A stretch of 64,000 bases of DNA, from the NCBI GenBank assembly GCA_015478645.1, contig JADMIL010000008.1, positions 1-64,000 on the forward strand. Direction: 5' to 3'. This document shows positions 8,732-17,274 of this stretch, piece after piece. The notes under the pieces are model-generated. The model was not told the DNA's origin, ran no database searches, and worked only from the letters and a program-made list of their open reading frames with translations. The stretch's first letter is position 1. The number at the start of each line of letters is the position of its first letter. Source of the DNA: Candidatus Binataceae bacterium (GTDB lineage: Bacteria; Desulfobacterota; Binatia; Binatales; Binataceae). The translations under genes were made by a program, and so were the position numbers.

Positions 8732-9568
8732 ATGCGAATCTATGGACTCAAGGCGGCGCTGGGCGCCGCTCTCATGCTGATGCTTGCGGCCAACCAGGGG
8801 ATGGCCCAAAGCCTGCCCACACCGGGACCGAATCAGACGCTCGGCTTCGGTAACGGCAAAATTGTCGAGTTCACCTACACCGAGAACTTCGATTGTGTCG
8901 ATGAACCGACCGAAGACTTGAACTTCAACGGCATTCTGGCCCAAGTCGATCCCAGCGAGCTCTACATCCCGATTTGCCAGCCGGGTAATGCACCAACATT
9001 CGACCCCACTGGCGCGCCGGTTAAACGGACCGATAAGCTCTACGTCTTGATCCCGTTTTTCTCATCGACCAACGACACCAATCCGGCCGATGCCATCCCC
9101 TGTCCAGCGGCCACCGTACCGGGTGAAGTATGTGGCTCCGCCCTTGGCACTTTTCTGGTCAGCAATTTCGGCATGGTTCCTGAGGCCTTCGAGGCCACTC
9201 CCGCGGTTGCCGTCCAATGCCCCAATCCGAGCGATCCGGCAGGCTCGTGCACGATGCATGGCGACACGGTTGACATGTCGCTGGTCCTCGCCACCCTTGG
9301 TAAGGCACCCAATCCGCCGACCGGCAACATCTTCGTGCCACTGCCGAATCATAGCCATCTGATCACGACCGACCTCGCGCACAAGAAATCGGTCTGGTGG
9401 CAAATAATCGCGGTGCTGGTCGAGAACCCAACCGATTGGCCGGCCGCTGATGGCAGCAGCGGTATCACCACGCTGAAGCAACTAAATGCGGCGATCTCTG
9501 CGAGCGGCGCGATCGAAGTGCCGAGCAACTTCTTCCTCTTTTTCGGCTCAAAGATCATCAAAAAGTAG
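8732..9568 (+). CDS. Secreted six-cysteine protein of unknown function
   Basis: A 278-residue protein that I do not recognise. It starts with a clean signal peptide (MRIYGLKAALGAALMLMLAANQGMAQ, cleavage expected after AQ), and GGGAGGAGA stands just before the ATG. The mature part holds six cysteines (in NFDCVDE, PICQPG, IPCPAA, EVCGS, VQCPNP and GSCTMH), which suggests three disulfides outside the cytoplasm. There are no membrane segments after the signal, and the C-terminus is lysine-rich (GSKIIKK). Codon use is less G+C-rich than in the housekeeping neighbours, which fits recent transfer or a fast-evolving extracytoplasmic role. It stands alone, behind a candidate sigma-54 promoter and before a large hairpin. 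Confidence 0.8.
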   Translation: MRIYGLKAALGAALMLMLAANQGMAQSLPTPGPNQTLGFGNGKIVEFTYTENFDCVDEPTEDLNFNGILAQVDPSELYIPICQPGNAPTFDPTGAPVKRTDKLYVLIPFFSSTNDTNPADAIPCPAATVPGEVCGSALGTFLVSNFGMVPEAFEATPAVAVQCPNPSDPAGSCTMHGDTVDMSLVLATLGKAPNPPTGNIFVPLPNHSHLITTDLAHKKSVWWQIIAVLVENPTDWPAADGSSGITTLKQLNAAISASGAIEVPSNFFLFFGSKIIKK

Positions 9569-9575
9569 CCGATTG

Positions 9576-9611
9576 TTGTGCGGCGCTGCGATCGATTGCG
9601 GCGCCGCACAA
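9576..9611 (+). terminator. Strong hairpin after the secreted-protein gene
   Basis: An 11-bp perfect stem TTGTGCGGCGC / GCGCCGCACAA (9576-9586 with 9601-9611), seven bases past the stop codon. There is no T-run after it, so it may stabilise the 3' end or act with Rho rather than be a classic intrinsic terminator. Confidence 0.45.
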
Positions 9612-9838
9612 CCGATCGCCGATGCGGTGCCGGGCGGGGGACGCGGCTTCACCTCGCGCGGTGCGGCGGCTAAAATTCCGGGCTTGCGGGCGCCCGGCGG
9701 CTTGCCGTGGGGCGCTTGAAATGGAATTTTAGAGCGTTAAGATTTGCGCAATCGGCGAAGGCGAAGATATAAGTTACGCTGAACGCGGCGTAATCGGCGC
9801 CGCCAATCCCGGAAACAGACGAACTGCGGAATAAAATC

Positions 9839-10780
9839 GTGGCGAAGAGAAAAAAGATTGCTTTCATCGGCGCCGGCAACGTCGGCGCGACCTGCGCCCA
9901 TCTGTGCTTCCTGCGCAGCCTCGGCGATATCATGCTGTACGACATTATCGACGGCCTGCCGCAGGGCAAGGCGCTCGATATGCTCGAGTCGGCGCCGGTG
10001 CTGGGCGTCGACGTCGAGGTGACCGGCTCAATCGAGATCAAGGATATCGCGGGCGCCGACTGTATCGTGGTGACCTCGGGGTCGCCGCGCAAACCGGGCA
10101 TGAGCCGCGACGACCTGCTCAAGATCAACGCGGGTGTGATGAATATAGTCGGCAAGGCGATCAAGGAGCATGCGCCGGAGGCCTTCGTGATCGCGGTGAC
10201 CAATCCGCTCGACGCGATGGTCACCCAGCTCAAACGGGTTACTGGACTGCCCAAGCATCGGATTGTCGGGCAGGCCGGCGTGCTCGATTCGGCACGCTAT
10301 CGGACTTTCCTGGCGGCCGAGCTCAACGTCTCGGTGGGCAGCGTGAGCGCGATGGTGCTCGGCGGCCATGGCGACGACATGGTGCCGGTGCGCAGTTACA
10401 CCACGGTCGGCGGGCAGCCGGTCGAGAAGCTGATCGGCGCTAAGCGGCTGGAAGAGATCGAAGTACGCACGCGCAATGGCGGCGCCGAGATCGTCAACCT
10501 GATGAAGACCTCGTCATATTACGCGGCCGGCACGGCGGTCTATCGGATGGTCGAGGCCTACATGCTCGACCGCAAAGAGGTGCTGCCGGCGGCGGCATAT
10601 CTCGAGGGCGAGTACGGCGTGCAGGGCCTGTTCGCCGGCGTGCCGGTGGTGGTCGGCGGCGGCGGGGTCGAGCGGATCGTCGAAATCGAGCTGACCGCGG
10701 GTGAGCGCAAGGCGTTCGAGAGTTCGGTCGCCCATGTGCGCGAACTGGTCGAGGCGATGGACAAGGTGATCGGCGCCTAG
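9839..10780 (+). CDS. mdh: Malate dehydrogenase (LDH-like type)
   Basis: A 313-residue NAD-dependent malate dehydrogenase of the lactate-dehydrogenase-like subfamily, interconverting malate and oxaloacetate. The NAD fold starts FIGAGNVGATCAHLCF. VTNPLDAMVTQLKRVTGLP, GQAGVLDSARYRTFLA and the catalytic histidine block VLGGHGDDMVP follow. The start is GTG at 9839. The TAG stop codon is built from the TA flank and the first G of a MITE-like repeat, but the length is normal, so no loss of function is implied. sucC, sucD and ndk follow on the same strand. Confidence 0.97.
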   Translation: MAKRKKIAFIGAGNVGATCAHLCFLRSLGDIMLYDIIDGLPQGKALDMLESAPVLGVDVEVTGSIEIKDIAGADCIVVTSGSPRKPGMSRDDLLKINAGVMNIVGKAIKEHAPEAFVIAVTNPLDAMVTQLKRVTGLPKHRIVGQAGVLDSARYRTFLAAELNVSVGSVSAMVLGGHGDDMVPVRSYTTVGGQPVEKLIGAKRLEEIEVRTRNGGAEIVNLMKTSSYYAAGTAVYRMVEAYMLDRKEVLPAAAYLEGEYGVQGLFAGVPVVVGGGGVERIVEIELTAGERKAFESSVAHVRELVEAMDKVIGA

Positions 10781-10889
10781 CGAACCTCGGCACAAGTTAG
10801 GTTGTCAATCTGAGCGCCGCGAAGAATCCCGGATCCGGGACCCATGCGCTGCGCTCAGGGTGACAGCAGAGCCTTGTGCAGAGGTTCCC
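10780..10889 (+). repeat. MITE-like palindromic repeat, copy C
   Basis: A full 110-bp copy. It starts GCGAACCTCGGCACAAG right after TA (10778-10779) and ends TTGTGCAGAGGTTCCC followed by TG instead of TA. The centre is ATCCCGGATCCGGGAC. It begins inside the mdh stop codon and fills most of the mdh-sucC gap, so any operon transcript would contain this long hairpin. Confidence 0.9.
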
Positions 10890-10953
10890 TGGCGGCGGCC
10901 GCAACGGTGGTGCACGGAACGTCAGCCGACAAGCATTGAACTACAGGTAGCGC

Positions 10954-12123
10954 ATGAATATTCATGAATTTCAGGCCAAGCAGATTCTCGGCCGCTTCGG
11001 CGTGCCGGTGCCCAAGGGTCATCCGGCCGCGACGCCCGAAGAGGCGGCCAAAGCCTTCGAGACCTTGGGCCTGGCGAAGGCCGTCATCAAGGCGCAGATC
11101 CATGCCGGTGGACGGGGCAAGGCGGGCGGCGTCAAGCTGATCGCGAGCGCCGCCGAGGCACGCGATTTCGCCACGCGGTTGTTAGGCAAGCCACTCGTGA
11201 CGCATCAGACGGGGCCGGACGGACGTATCGTCCGGCGGGTCTACGTCGAGCAGGCGAGCGAGGTCGCGCGCGAGCTCTACCTGGGGATGGTGGTCGACCG
11301 CAAAGCCGAGGGCGTTTCGGTGATTGCGAGCACCGAGGGCGGGATGGAGATCGAGGAGGTCGCGGCCAAGACGCCCGAGCGCATCTTGACCGAGCCGATC
11401 GACCCCGTGATCGGGCTGAGCGGCTTCCAGGCGCGCAAAATCGCCTTCGCACTCGGACTGCGCGACAAGCAGGTGGGGCAGTTCGGCGCGCTGATTGCGG
11501 CGCTCTACCGGGCGTTCGTCGAGACCGACGCGTCGCTGCTCGAGATCAATCCGCTGGTGGTGACCAAGGACGGCACGGTGCTGTGCCTCGACGCGAAGAT
11601 GTCGTTCGACGACAATGCGCTGTTTCGCCATCCGGAGATTCGCGAGCTGCGCGACGCGAACGAGGAAGATCCGGCCGAGACCGAAGCGGCGAAGTACGAT
11701 CTGAGCTACGTCAACCTCGACGGCAATATCGGCTGCATGGTCAACGGCGCGGGGCTGGCGATGGCGACGATGGACATCGTCAAGTATTACGGCGCGGAGC
11801 CGGCCAACTTCCTCGACGTCGGCGGCGGCGCCAATTCGCAAAAGGTCGCGGCCGCGTTCCGCATCCTGCTCGCCGACGAGCGGGTCAAGGCGGTGCTGGT
11901 CAATATCTTCGGCGGGATCATGCAATGCGACGTGCTGGCGCAGGGCGTGGTCGACGCCGCGCGCGAGGTCAAGCTGAGTATCCCGCTGGTGGTGCGGATG
12001 GAGGGCACCAACGTGGATAAGGGCAAGCAGATTCTCAAGGACTCGGGCATCAAGGTGATCGCGGCGAACGACATGGCCGACGCGGCGCGGCGGGTGGTCG
12101 AAGCGATCGGACAGCGCGCCTAG
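10954..12123 (+). CDS. sucC: Succinyl-CoA synthetase, beta subunit
   Basis: A 389-residue ATP-grasp subunit that, with SucD, converts succinyl-CoA to succinate with ATP or GTP formation. It begins MNIHEFQAKQILGRFGVPVPKG (normal start) and contains KAQIHAGGRGKAGGVK, LEINPLVVTKDG, the Mg/nucleotide loop, and FLDVGGGANSQKVAAAFRILL and NIFGGIMQCD in the CoA-ligase half. Length is normal. sucD follows after 44 bases, and a MITE-like repeat lies upstream, between it and mdh. Confidence 0.98.
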   Translation: MNIHEFQAKQILGRFGVPVPKGHPAATPEEAAKAFETLGLAKAVIKAQIHAGGRGKAGGVKLIASAAEARDFATRLLGKPLVTHQTGPDGRIVRRVYVEQASEVARELYLGMVVDRKAEGVSVIASTEGGMEIEEVAAKTPERILTEPIDPVIGLSGFQARKIAFALGLRDKQVGQFGALIAALYRAFVETDASLLEINPLVVTKDGTVLCLDAKMSFDDNALFRHPEIRELRDANEEDPAETEAAKYDLSYVNLDGNIGCMVNGAGLAMATMDIVKYYGAEPANFLDVGGGANSQKVAAAFRILLADERVKAVLVNIFGGIMQCDVLAQGVVDAAREVKLSIPLVVRMEGTNVDKGKQILKDSGIKVIAANDMADAARRVVEAIGQRA

Positions 12124-12167
12124 CCGAACGGGCGTAACGGACAGATAAGCGGCGGACAGATAATAAG

Positions 12168-13049
12168 ATGAGCATCCTGGTTAACAAGCACACCCGCGTT
12201 ATCACGCAGGGTATCACCGGCGCGACCGGCCAGATTCATACGCGCGCGTGCAAGGCGTACGGCACCCAGATGGTCGGCGGGGTGGTGCCGGGCAAGGGCG
12301 GCACGGAGTTCGAGGGTATCCCGATTTTCGACACGGTCGAGCAGGCGCGCAAGGCGACCGGCGCCAACGCGACGGTGATCTATGTACCGCCGCCATTTGC
12401 CGCCGACGCGATCCTGGAGGCGGTGGCCGCGGGCCTCGAGCTGGTCATCTGCATCACCGAGGGCGTGCCGGTGCTCGATATGGTCAAGGTGCGGCGCTAC
12501 ATGCGCGGCACCCGGAGCCGGCTAATCGGGCCGAACTGCCCCGGCGTGATCACGCCTGGCGAATGCAAAATCGGCATCATGCCGGGCTATATCCACAAGC
12601 CGGGCGATATCGGCGTGGTCTCGCGCTCGGGCACGCTGACCTACGAGGCGGTCTACCAGTTGACCCAATTGGGTATCGGTCAGTCGAGCTGCGTGGGGAT
12701 TGGCGGCGACCCGATCGTCGGCACCAGCCATATCGACGTGCTCAAGCTGTTCAATGAGGATTTGGCGACGCGCGCGGTGATCATGATCGGCGAAATTGGC
12801 GGCACGGCCGAGGAAGAGGCCGCGCAATATGTAAAGGATAACTTTAAGAAACCGGTGGTCGCATTTATCGCCGGCCAGACCGCGCCGAAGGGGCGCCGGA
12901 TGGGCCATGCGGGCGCGATCATCTCGGGCGGGCGCGGTACCGCGGCGGACAAGATTGCGGCGCTCAAGGCCGCCGGTATCACGGTGGCGATGAGCCCGGC
13001 CGAGCTGGGCATCACGATGCAATCGGCGCTGGCCGGCAAGGCGGCCTGA
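12168..13049 (+). CDS. sucD: Succinyl-CoA synthetase, alpha subunit
   Basis: A 293-residue CoA-binding subunit carrying the phospho-histidine. The CoA-binding Rossmann start ([31 protein letters not shown]), [20 protein letters not shown], and the active-site block [21 protein letters not shown] are all present. Length matches the family. It forms the complex with the sucC product and is followed by ndk, which can equilibrate the nucleoside triphosphate made. Confidence 0.98.
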   Translation: MSILVNKHTRVITQGITGATGQIHTRACKAYGTQMVGGVVPGKGGTEFEGIPIFDTVEQARKATGANATVIYVPPPFAADAILEAVAAGLELVICITEGVPVLDMVKVRRYMRGTRSRLIGPNCPGVITPGECKIGIMPGYIHKPGDIGVVSRSGTLTYEAVYQLTQLGIGQSSCVGIGGDPIVGTSHIDVLKLFNEDLATRAVIMIGEIGGTAEEEAAQYVKDNFKKPVVAFIAGQTAPKGRRMGHAGAIISGGRGTAADKIAALKAAGITVAMSPAELGITMQSALAGKAA

Positions 13050-13111
13050 AGCACGCGCGATCGCGGAATCGGCGGCCAATCGATAATTGCCGATAATCTA
13101 AAGTAATGGAT

Positions 13112-13117
13112 TAAATT
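13112..13117 (+). promoter_or_regulatory. Candidate -10 box just upstream of ndk
   Basis: TAAATT lies seven bases before the ndk ATG in a locally A+T-rich stretch without a ribosome-binding site. The placement would put the transcript start at or next to the A of the ATG (leaderless). This is speculative. Confidence 0.25.
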
Positions 13118-13124
13118 GTAGATA

Positions 13125-13541
13125 ATGGAACGAACTTTCGCGATCATCAAACCGGACGCTGTCGGGCGTCATCTGGCGGGCGATATCATCAAGCGGATCG
13201 AGGCCAGCGGACTGAAAATTATCGGGATGCGGCTGCTCCAGATGTCCGGGGCGCAGGCCGAAACCTTCTATGACGTGCATAAGGAGCGCCCGTTCTACAA
13301 ATCGCTCTGCGACTACATGACGTCGGGACCGGTCGTCGTGATGGCGCTCGCTGGGGAGGGCGCGATCAAACGCTGGCGCGACCTGATGGGTGCGACCGAT
13401 CCGGCCAAGGCTGAGGCCGGGACGATCCGCAAGGACTTCGGCCAAAACGTCGAGCAGAACGCGACGCATGGATCGGACGCGCCGGAGACGGCGGCCCGCG
13501 AACTGAGCTTCTTCTTCCGCACCTCGGAACTGGTTTCCTGA
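13125..13541 (+). CDS. ndk: Nucleoside diphosphate kinase
   Basis: A 138-residue enzyme transferring the gamma phosphate between nucleoside di- and triphosphates. It begins MERTFAIIKPDAVGRHLAGDIIKRIE and has the active-site histidine in EQNATHGSDAPETAARELSFFF. Length and motifs are complete. It lies 75 bases downstream of sucD, a common arrangement because succinyl-CoA synthetase yields a nucleoside triphosphate. No Shine-Dalgarno sequence is visible before its ATG. Confidence 0.98.
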   Translation: MERTFAIIKPDAVGRHLAGDIIKRIEASGLKIIGMRLLQMSGAQAETFYDVHKERPFYKSLCDYMTSGPVVVMALAGEGAIKRWRDLMGATDPAKAEAGTIRKDFGQNVEQNATHGSDAPETAARELSFFFRTSELVS

Positions 13542-13589
13542 CCGCTGGCGCTTCCGGCGACGTATACGCCGGAGCCAAGGCGAAGATTG

Positions 13590-14621
13590 ATGGCGACGAA
13601 AACGCGGGAGGAAATCGACCGGAACAGCGCTGCGGACGCCCGTCGCGTCATCGAGGTTATTTTACCCGACGAGTCCGAACGGCGGGCCGTTCTGAGTCTG
13701 CTTGCGGATTTGATAGAGCGTGCGAACCGTGCTTCGGTCAAGGCGTGGGGCCTGACGCTTAAGCGTCAAGCGTTCAGACTCAACGTTGGCCCAATTGAAG
13801 AGTTTACGCTGTTCGGCCCTCACCCCGGTTTGGTGCGCATATTGGTCGATGGCCGCTCGGTAAGTGTGGCGGAGGTTGAGCGGCTGAAGTCGTTCGACGC
13901 CGAGACTCATGGTCCGCCGTTCCACAAATCGGTGCCGGCGTCGATGCTCGTTGCAATTCCGTCCGTTAATCTGGAGCGGGCCGCCGGGTCGCTCTTGCCT
14001 GCGGCGCTCAGTCTAGTCGATGCTGCGGTCGCACGCCGTCGTGGCCGGCTGTCATGGTCGTACGCGCATTCGCCAGGAGCGGTCCAATATCTCGGCGAAT
14101 TTCTCGGACGCGACCTACCCCAGCCGTCATACGACGCCCCGCCGGAGCCAGCGGCGTCGGTCCAGATCGAGGAGGTTCCGATCCTCGAAGAGATTCCAAT
14201 CGAAGAGCTGAACGTCGATTCGGCTACCGTCGCTGGCGCTCTGGAGCCGCACGACGCGGAATTCAGAGAGCGCGCGATGGTAATTCGTTACGCCGCCTAC
14301 CTGCGCGAACGCAGCGTCCGCGCCGTTCGCTACCGCATCAAATTAGCCGACGGGACGGGCGATCTGTTTTGCGATCTTTGGGACGCGCGCCGGCGCAATC
14401 TGATCGAAGCCAAGGGCGAGGTCACGCGCGACTCAATCCGGATGGCGATCGGCCAGCTTGCCGATTACGGGCGCTTTCTCGAACCAGACCGCTCCGCCGT
14501 GCTGCTGCCTGAACGGCCGCCGCGCGACCTCGAAGATTTGCTGCGCCACGTTAAAATCGGCGTGGTGTGGGAGCCGCCGACCGGCGGGTTCGAGGATAAT
14601 TCCAGCGGCCGCTTCATCTGA
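13590..14621 (+). CDS. Hypothetical protein with PD-(D/E)XK-like C-terminal domain
   Basis: A 343-residue protein that I do not recognise by name. The C-terminal third reads GDLFCDLWDARRRNLIEAKGEVTRDSIRMAIGQLADYGRF (about residues 255-295). The D...E-A-K arrangement on adjacent strands followed by an amphipathic helix fits a PD-(D/E)XK nuclease core, as in many restriction or repair endonucleases. The N-terminal part is unassigned, and an acidic linker (VQIEEVPILEEIPIEELNVDSA) separates the halves. No methyltransferase partner is nearby. A TTG one codon upstream is an alternative start. Codon use is somewhat less biased than in the TCA genes, so it may be acquired. Confidence 0.7.
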   Translation: MATKTREEIDRNSAADARRVIEVILPDESERRAVLSLLADLIERANRASVKAWGLTLKRQAFRLNVGPIEEFTLFGPHPGLVRILVDGRSVSVAEVERLKSFDAETHGPPFHKSVPASMLVAIPSVNLERAAGSLLPAALSLVDAAVARRRGRLSWSYAHSPGAVQYLGEFLGRDLPQPSYDAPPEPAASVQIEEVPILEEIPIEELNVDSATVAGALEPHDAEFRERAMVIRYAAYLRERSVRAVRYRIKLADGTGDLFCDLWDARRRNLIEAKGEVTRDSIRMAIGQLADYGRFLEPDRSAVLLPERPPRDLEDLLRHVKIGVVWEPPTGGFEDNSSGRFI

Positions 14622-14704
14622 CCGCGCGTATGATCGGCCGCGACTGCGCGTAATTGATATTGGGCGGGCGCGCGGGCAGAATCCTCGTGTAAGCTCCAAC
14701 GCGC

Positions 14705-14989
14705 ATGCGCAAACTCTCGTCTCCCCGCTCGTCCGCGACCGCGCGGATCGCAGTATCCGCGCTGGCGCCGGCGCTGGCCGGATGCGATCCGGTGATCGAT
14801 ATCGCGGGCGCCAATTTTCCCGGATGGCTGGTCTGTGCGATTGCCGGGATTATCGTGGCGGCGGCGATGCGGCCGTTGTTCGTTGCACTGAAACTCGAGC
14901 CGCATCTAGGACCGCTGATGATCGTCTATCCATGCCTGGCGCTGCTCGCGGCGTGCGCAACATTTCTCATCTTCTTTAACCGGATCTGA
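14705..14989 (+). CDS. ytcA: YtcA-family small lipoprotein/membrane protein
   Basis: A 94-residue protein with a lipobox (ALAPALAGC) and the typical YtcA sequence CDPVIDIAGANFPGWLVCAIAGIIVA, then a second hydrophobic stretch LEPHLGPLMIVYPCLALLAACATFLIFF. YtcA proteins are encoded beside MdtN-type HlyD adaptors, and here the adaptor begins nine bases after the stop codon. It is probably a small inner-membrane component of an export system; its biochemical role is not known. Confidence 0.75.
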   Translation: MRKLSSPRSSATARIAVSALAPALAGCDPVIDIAGANFPGWLVCAIAGIIVAAAMRPLFVALKLEPHLGPLMIVYPCLALLAACATFLIFFNRI

Positions 14990-14998
14990 GGGCGCGCG

Positions 14999-16033
14999 AT
15001 GGCTGAGGCGCGGGCATTGGCGGGCGGCGACCTGGGCGTGCGCATCGCGGGCCGCGCGCTGGGCGCCGCGATCGTGATCGGCGCGATCGTGCTGAGCTTA
15101 TGGGTCGCGCGCCTGTATTACCTCTATCCGCGCACCGACGACGCTTACGTCCGCGCCAATATCGTCGGGCTGGCGCCGCACGTGAGCGGTCCGATCGTCG
15201 GGTTGCCGATTCACGACAACCAGCACGTGAAGCAGGGCGAGTTGCTGTTTGTGGTCGATCCGCGGCCCTACCGGTCGGCGCTGGACAGCGCGATGGCCAA
15301 CCTGGCGTTGACCAACTTGCAGATCAAGGGACTCGAGGACGCGATCCGCGCCGCACAGTCGCGGCAGGCGCAGCTCGCCGCCAACGCCGCGTATGACCGC
15401 CAGTATCTCGCGCGGATCGAGCCGCTGCTCGCACGCCATTTCGTGACCGCCAACGACGTTTACAATGCGCGCAGCCGGGTCGCGAGCGATCTCGCGGCGA
15501 TCGCGAGCGCGCGCAGCGACGTGAGCCGGGCGGGCAACGAGCTGGGCCAGGACGGCGCGATCAATGCGCGGCGCAAGGCGGCGGAAGCGGCGGTCTACGA
15601 TGCCAAACTAAACGTAGAGTATTGCTACGTTCAGGCGCCGTTCGACGCTTACATCACCAACCTCAATATCACCAATGGCCAGTACGCCAACGAGGGGCGC
15701 GAAGTAGTGAGCCTGGTCGACAACCGGACGTGGTACGTGATGGCGAATTTCCGCGAGGACTTTCTCGCCCATATCGCGCCGGGGATGGCCGCGCAGGTCT
15801 ACCTGCGCAGCTACCCCGGGCATCCGTTTCGCGGCCGGGTGCAGGGGGTTGGCTGGGCGCTGTACCAGGGCAACGGCGCGAGCGTGGCGGGGCTGCCGGA
15901 GGTCGAGCCGACGCTCAACTGGGTGCGGCTGTCGCAGCGCTTTCCGGTGCGGATTACGATGGGAGCCAACGACGACGCGTTTCCCTTCCGGATGGGGGCG
16001 ACGGCGGTGGTGACGATCCAGGGCGCCCGTTGA
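14999..16033 (+). CDS. HlyD/EmrA-family membrane fusion protein (MdtN-like)
   Basis: A 344-residue periplasmic adaptor. One N-terminal membrane helix (ALGAAIVIGAIVLSLWVARLYYLY) is followed by the EmrA/MdtN signature RTDDAYVRANIVGLAPHVSGPIVGLPIHDNQHVKQGELLFVVDPRPY, a coiled-coil hairpin (about residues 85-200), and the beta-barrel part with IKIRAPFDAY-type strand VQAPFDAYITNLNITNGQYA. E. coli MdtN is essentially the same length. It should link an inner-membrane pump to an outer-membrane channel, but neither is encoded next to it: rlmN follows 56 bases later. Together with ytcA it makes a truncated mdtNOP-like set. Confidence 0.9.
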   Translation: MAEARALAGGDLGVRIAGRALGAAIVIGAIVLSLWVARLYYLYPRTDDAYVRANIVGLAPHVSGPIVGLPIHDNQHVKQGELLFVVDPRPYRSALDSAMANLALTNLQIKGLEDAIRAAQSRQAQLAANAAYDRQYLARIEPLLARHFVTANDVYNARSRVASDLAAIASARSDVSRAGNELGQDGAINARRKAAEAAVYDAKLNVEYCYVQAPFDAYITNLNITNGQYANEGREVVSLVDNRTWYVMANFREDFLAHIAPGMAAQVYLRSYPGHPFRGRVQGVGWALYQGNGASVAGLPEVEPTLNWVRLSQRFPVRITMGANDDAFPFRMGATAVVTIQGAR

Positions 16034-16089
16034 GCGGCGCGGCCGCCCGACCCGGCGGGAGGCTTCGATCGACCGGGGAATGGTTTACA

Positions 16090-17190
16090 ATGATCGGCGT
16101 GATTGTCGCCGATGAAACCGCCGCACGCGAGGTGCCACGCGCGCTATCCGATATACGCGACCTTGCGCTCGGCGAACTCGAACAGTTCGTCGTCGAGGCC
16201 GGCGAGCGGGCGTTTCGCGCGCGCCAGATCATGGCGTGGCTATGGCGCCGCGGGGCCGAATCGTTCGCCGCGATGCGCGATCTGCCGGCGCCCTTGCGCG
16301 AGCGGCTGGCGGCGCGCTTTACGATCGGGTCGGGCGCGCCGGCACACGTGGCGCGATCGACTGACGGCACGCGCAAGCTGCTGATCCGGCTGGGCGACGC
16401 CGAAGAGATCGAGAGCGTGATCATCCCAACCGACGGGCGCACCACGCTGTGCGTTTCGAGCCAGGCCGGATGCGCGATGGCGTGCGAGTTCTGCGCCACC
16501 GCGCGGATGGGGCTGCATCGCAATTTGGCGCCGGGCGAAATCCTGGGCCAGATAATCGCGGCGCGCCGTGAACTGTTCGCCGGCGAGACGCTGACCAATT
16601 ACGTCTTCATGGGGATGGGCGAGCCGTTGGCGAACTACGAGCGGCTCAAGCGCGCGCTGGCCACGATGATCGCGCCGTGGGGCATGGGCGTGTCGCCGCG
16701 GCGGATCACGGTGTCGACGGTCGGGCTGGTGCCGGCGATGGAGCGGCTGCTGGCGGAGTTCGCGGTCAACCTGGCGGTCTCGCTCCATGCGACGACCGAC
16801 GAGGTGCGCGATCGGATCGCGCCGATCAATCGGCGCTACCCGCTGCGCGCGCTGATCGACGCGTGCGCGGGCTTGCCGATCGCGCGGCGGCGGCGCATCA
16901 CGTTCGAGTACGTGATGCTCGAGGATGTGAACGATTCGTCCGAGGACGCGCGGCGGCTGGCCAGGATGCTCGCGCCGCTGCGCGCGAAGGTCAATCTGAT
17001 CTTCTTTAATCCGTTTCCGGGCGCCGCGTTCACGCCGAGTCCGCGGGCCCGGGTCGAGGCCTTTCAAGCGATCCTTCATCGGGGTAACTTGACCGCAACG
17101 TTGCGCGAGAGCCGCGGCCGCGATATCGCGGCGGCGTGCGGGCAGTTGTACGCCGAACGCAATCCGGCGGCGGCGGCACCGCCCGGCTGA
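16090..17190 (+). CDS. rlmN: Dual-specificity 23S rRNA/tRNA A2-methyltransferase
   Basis: A 366-residue radical-SAM enzyme that methylates C2 of A2503 in 23S rRNA and A37 in tRNA. The cluster motif GCAMACEFCATARMG (C-x3-C-x2-C) is intact, and FMGMGEPLANYERLKRAL and LIFFNPFPGAAFTPSP are typical. The open frame extends far upstream inside the HlyD gene. I use the ATG at 16090 (MIGVIVADETAAREVPRALSD) because the protein then has the normal family length. Confidence 0.96.
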   Translation: MIGVIVADETAAREVPRALSDIRDLALGELEQFVVEAGERAFRARQIMAWLWRRGAESFAAMRDLPAPLRERLAARFTIGSGAPAHVARSTDGTRKLLIRLGDAEEIESVIIPTDGRTTLCVSSQAGCAMACEFCATARMGLHRNLAPGEILGQIIAARRELFAGETLTNYVFMGMGEPLANYERLKRALATMIAPWGMGVSPRRITVSTVGLVPAMERLLAEFAVNLAVSLHATTDEVRDRIAPINRRYPLRALIDACAGLPIARRRRITFEYVMLEDVNDSSEDARRLARMLAPLRAKVNLIFFNPFPGAAFTPSPRARVEAFQAILHRGNLTATLRESRGRDIAAACGQLYAERNPAAAAPPG

Positions 17191-17274
17191 TCACGCGGTG
17201 GCGCGCGGCTGCGGACTTCATCGGCAAACCAGAGCACGAGCGCATCCAAAGCGGACGGAAACGATCAAGGACGC

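Noticed and set aside
13550-13574. Hairpin TCCGGCG/CGCCGGA between ndk and the next gene
   Set aside because: Only seven pairs and no T-run; in 65-70% G+C DNA such stems are expected by chance, so I do not call a terminator.
15622-16089. Upstream open part of the rlmN frame inside the HlyD gene
   Set aside because: It overlaps the well-supported HlyD gene in another frame and has no homology; rlmN begins at 16090.
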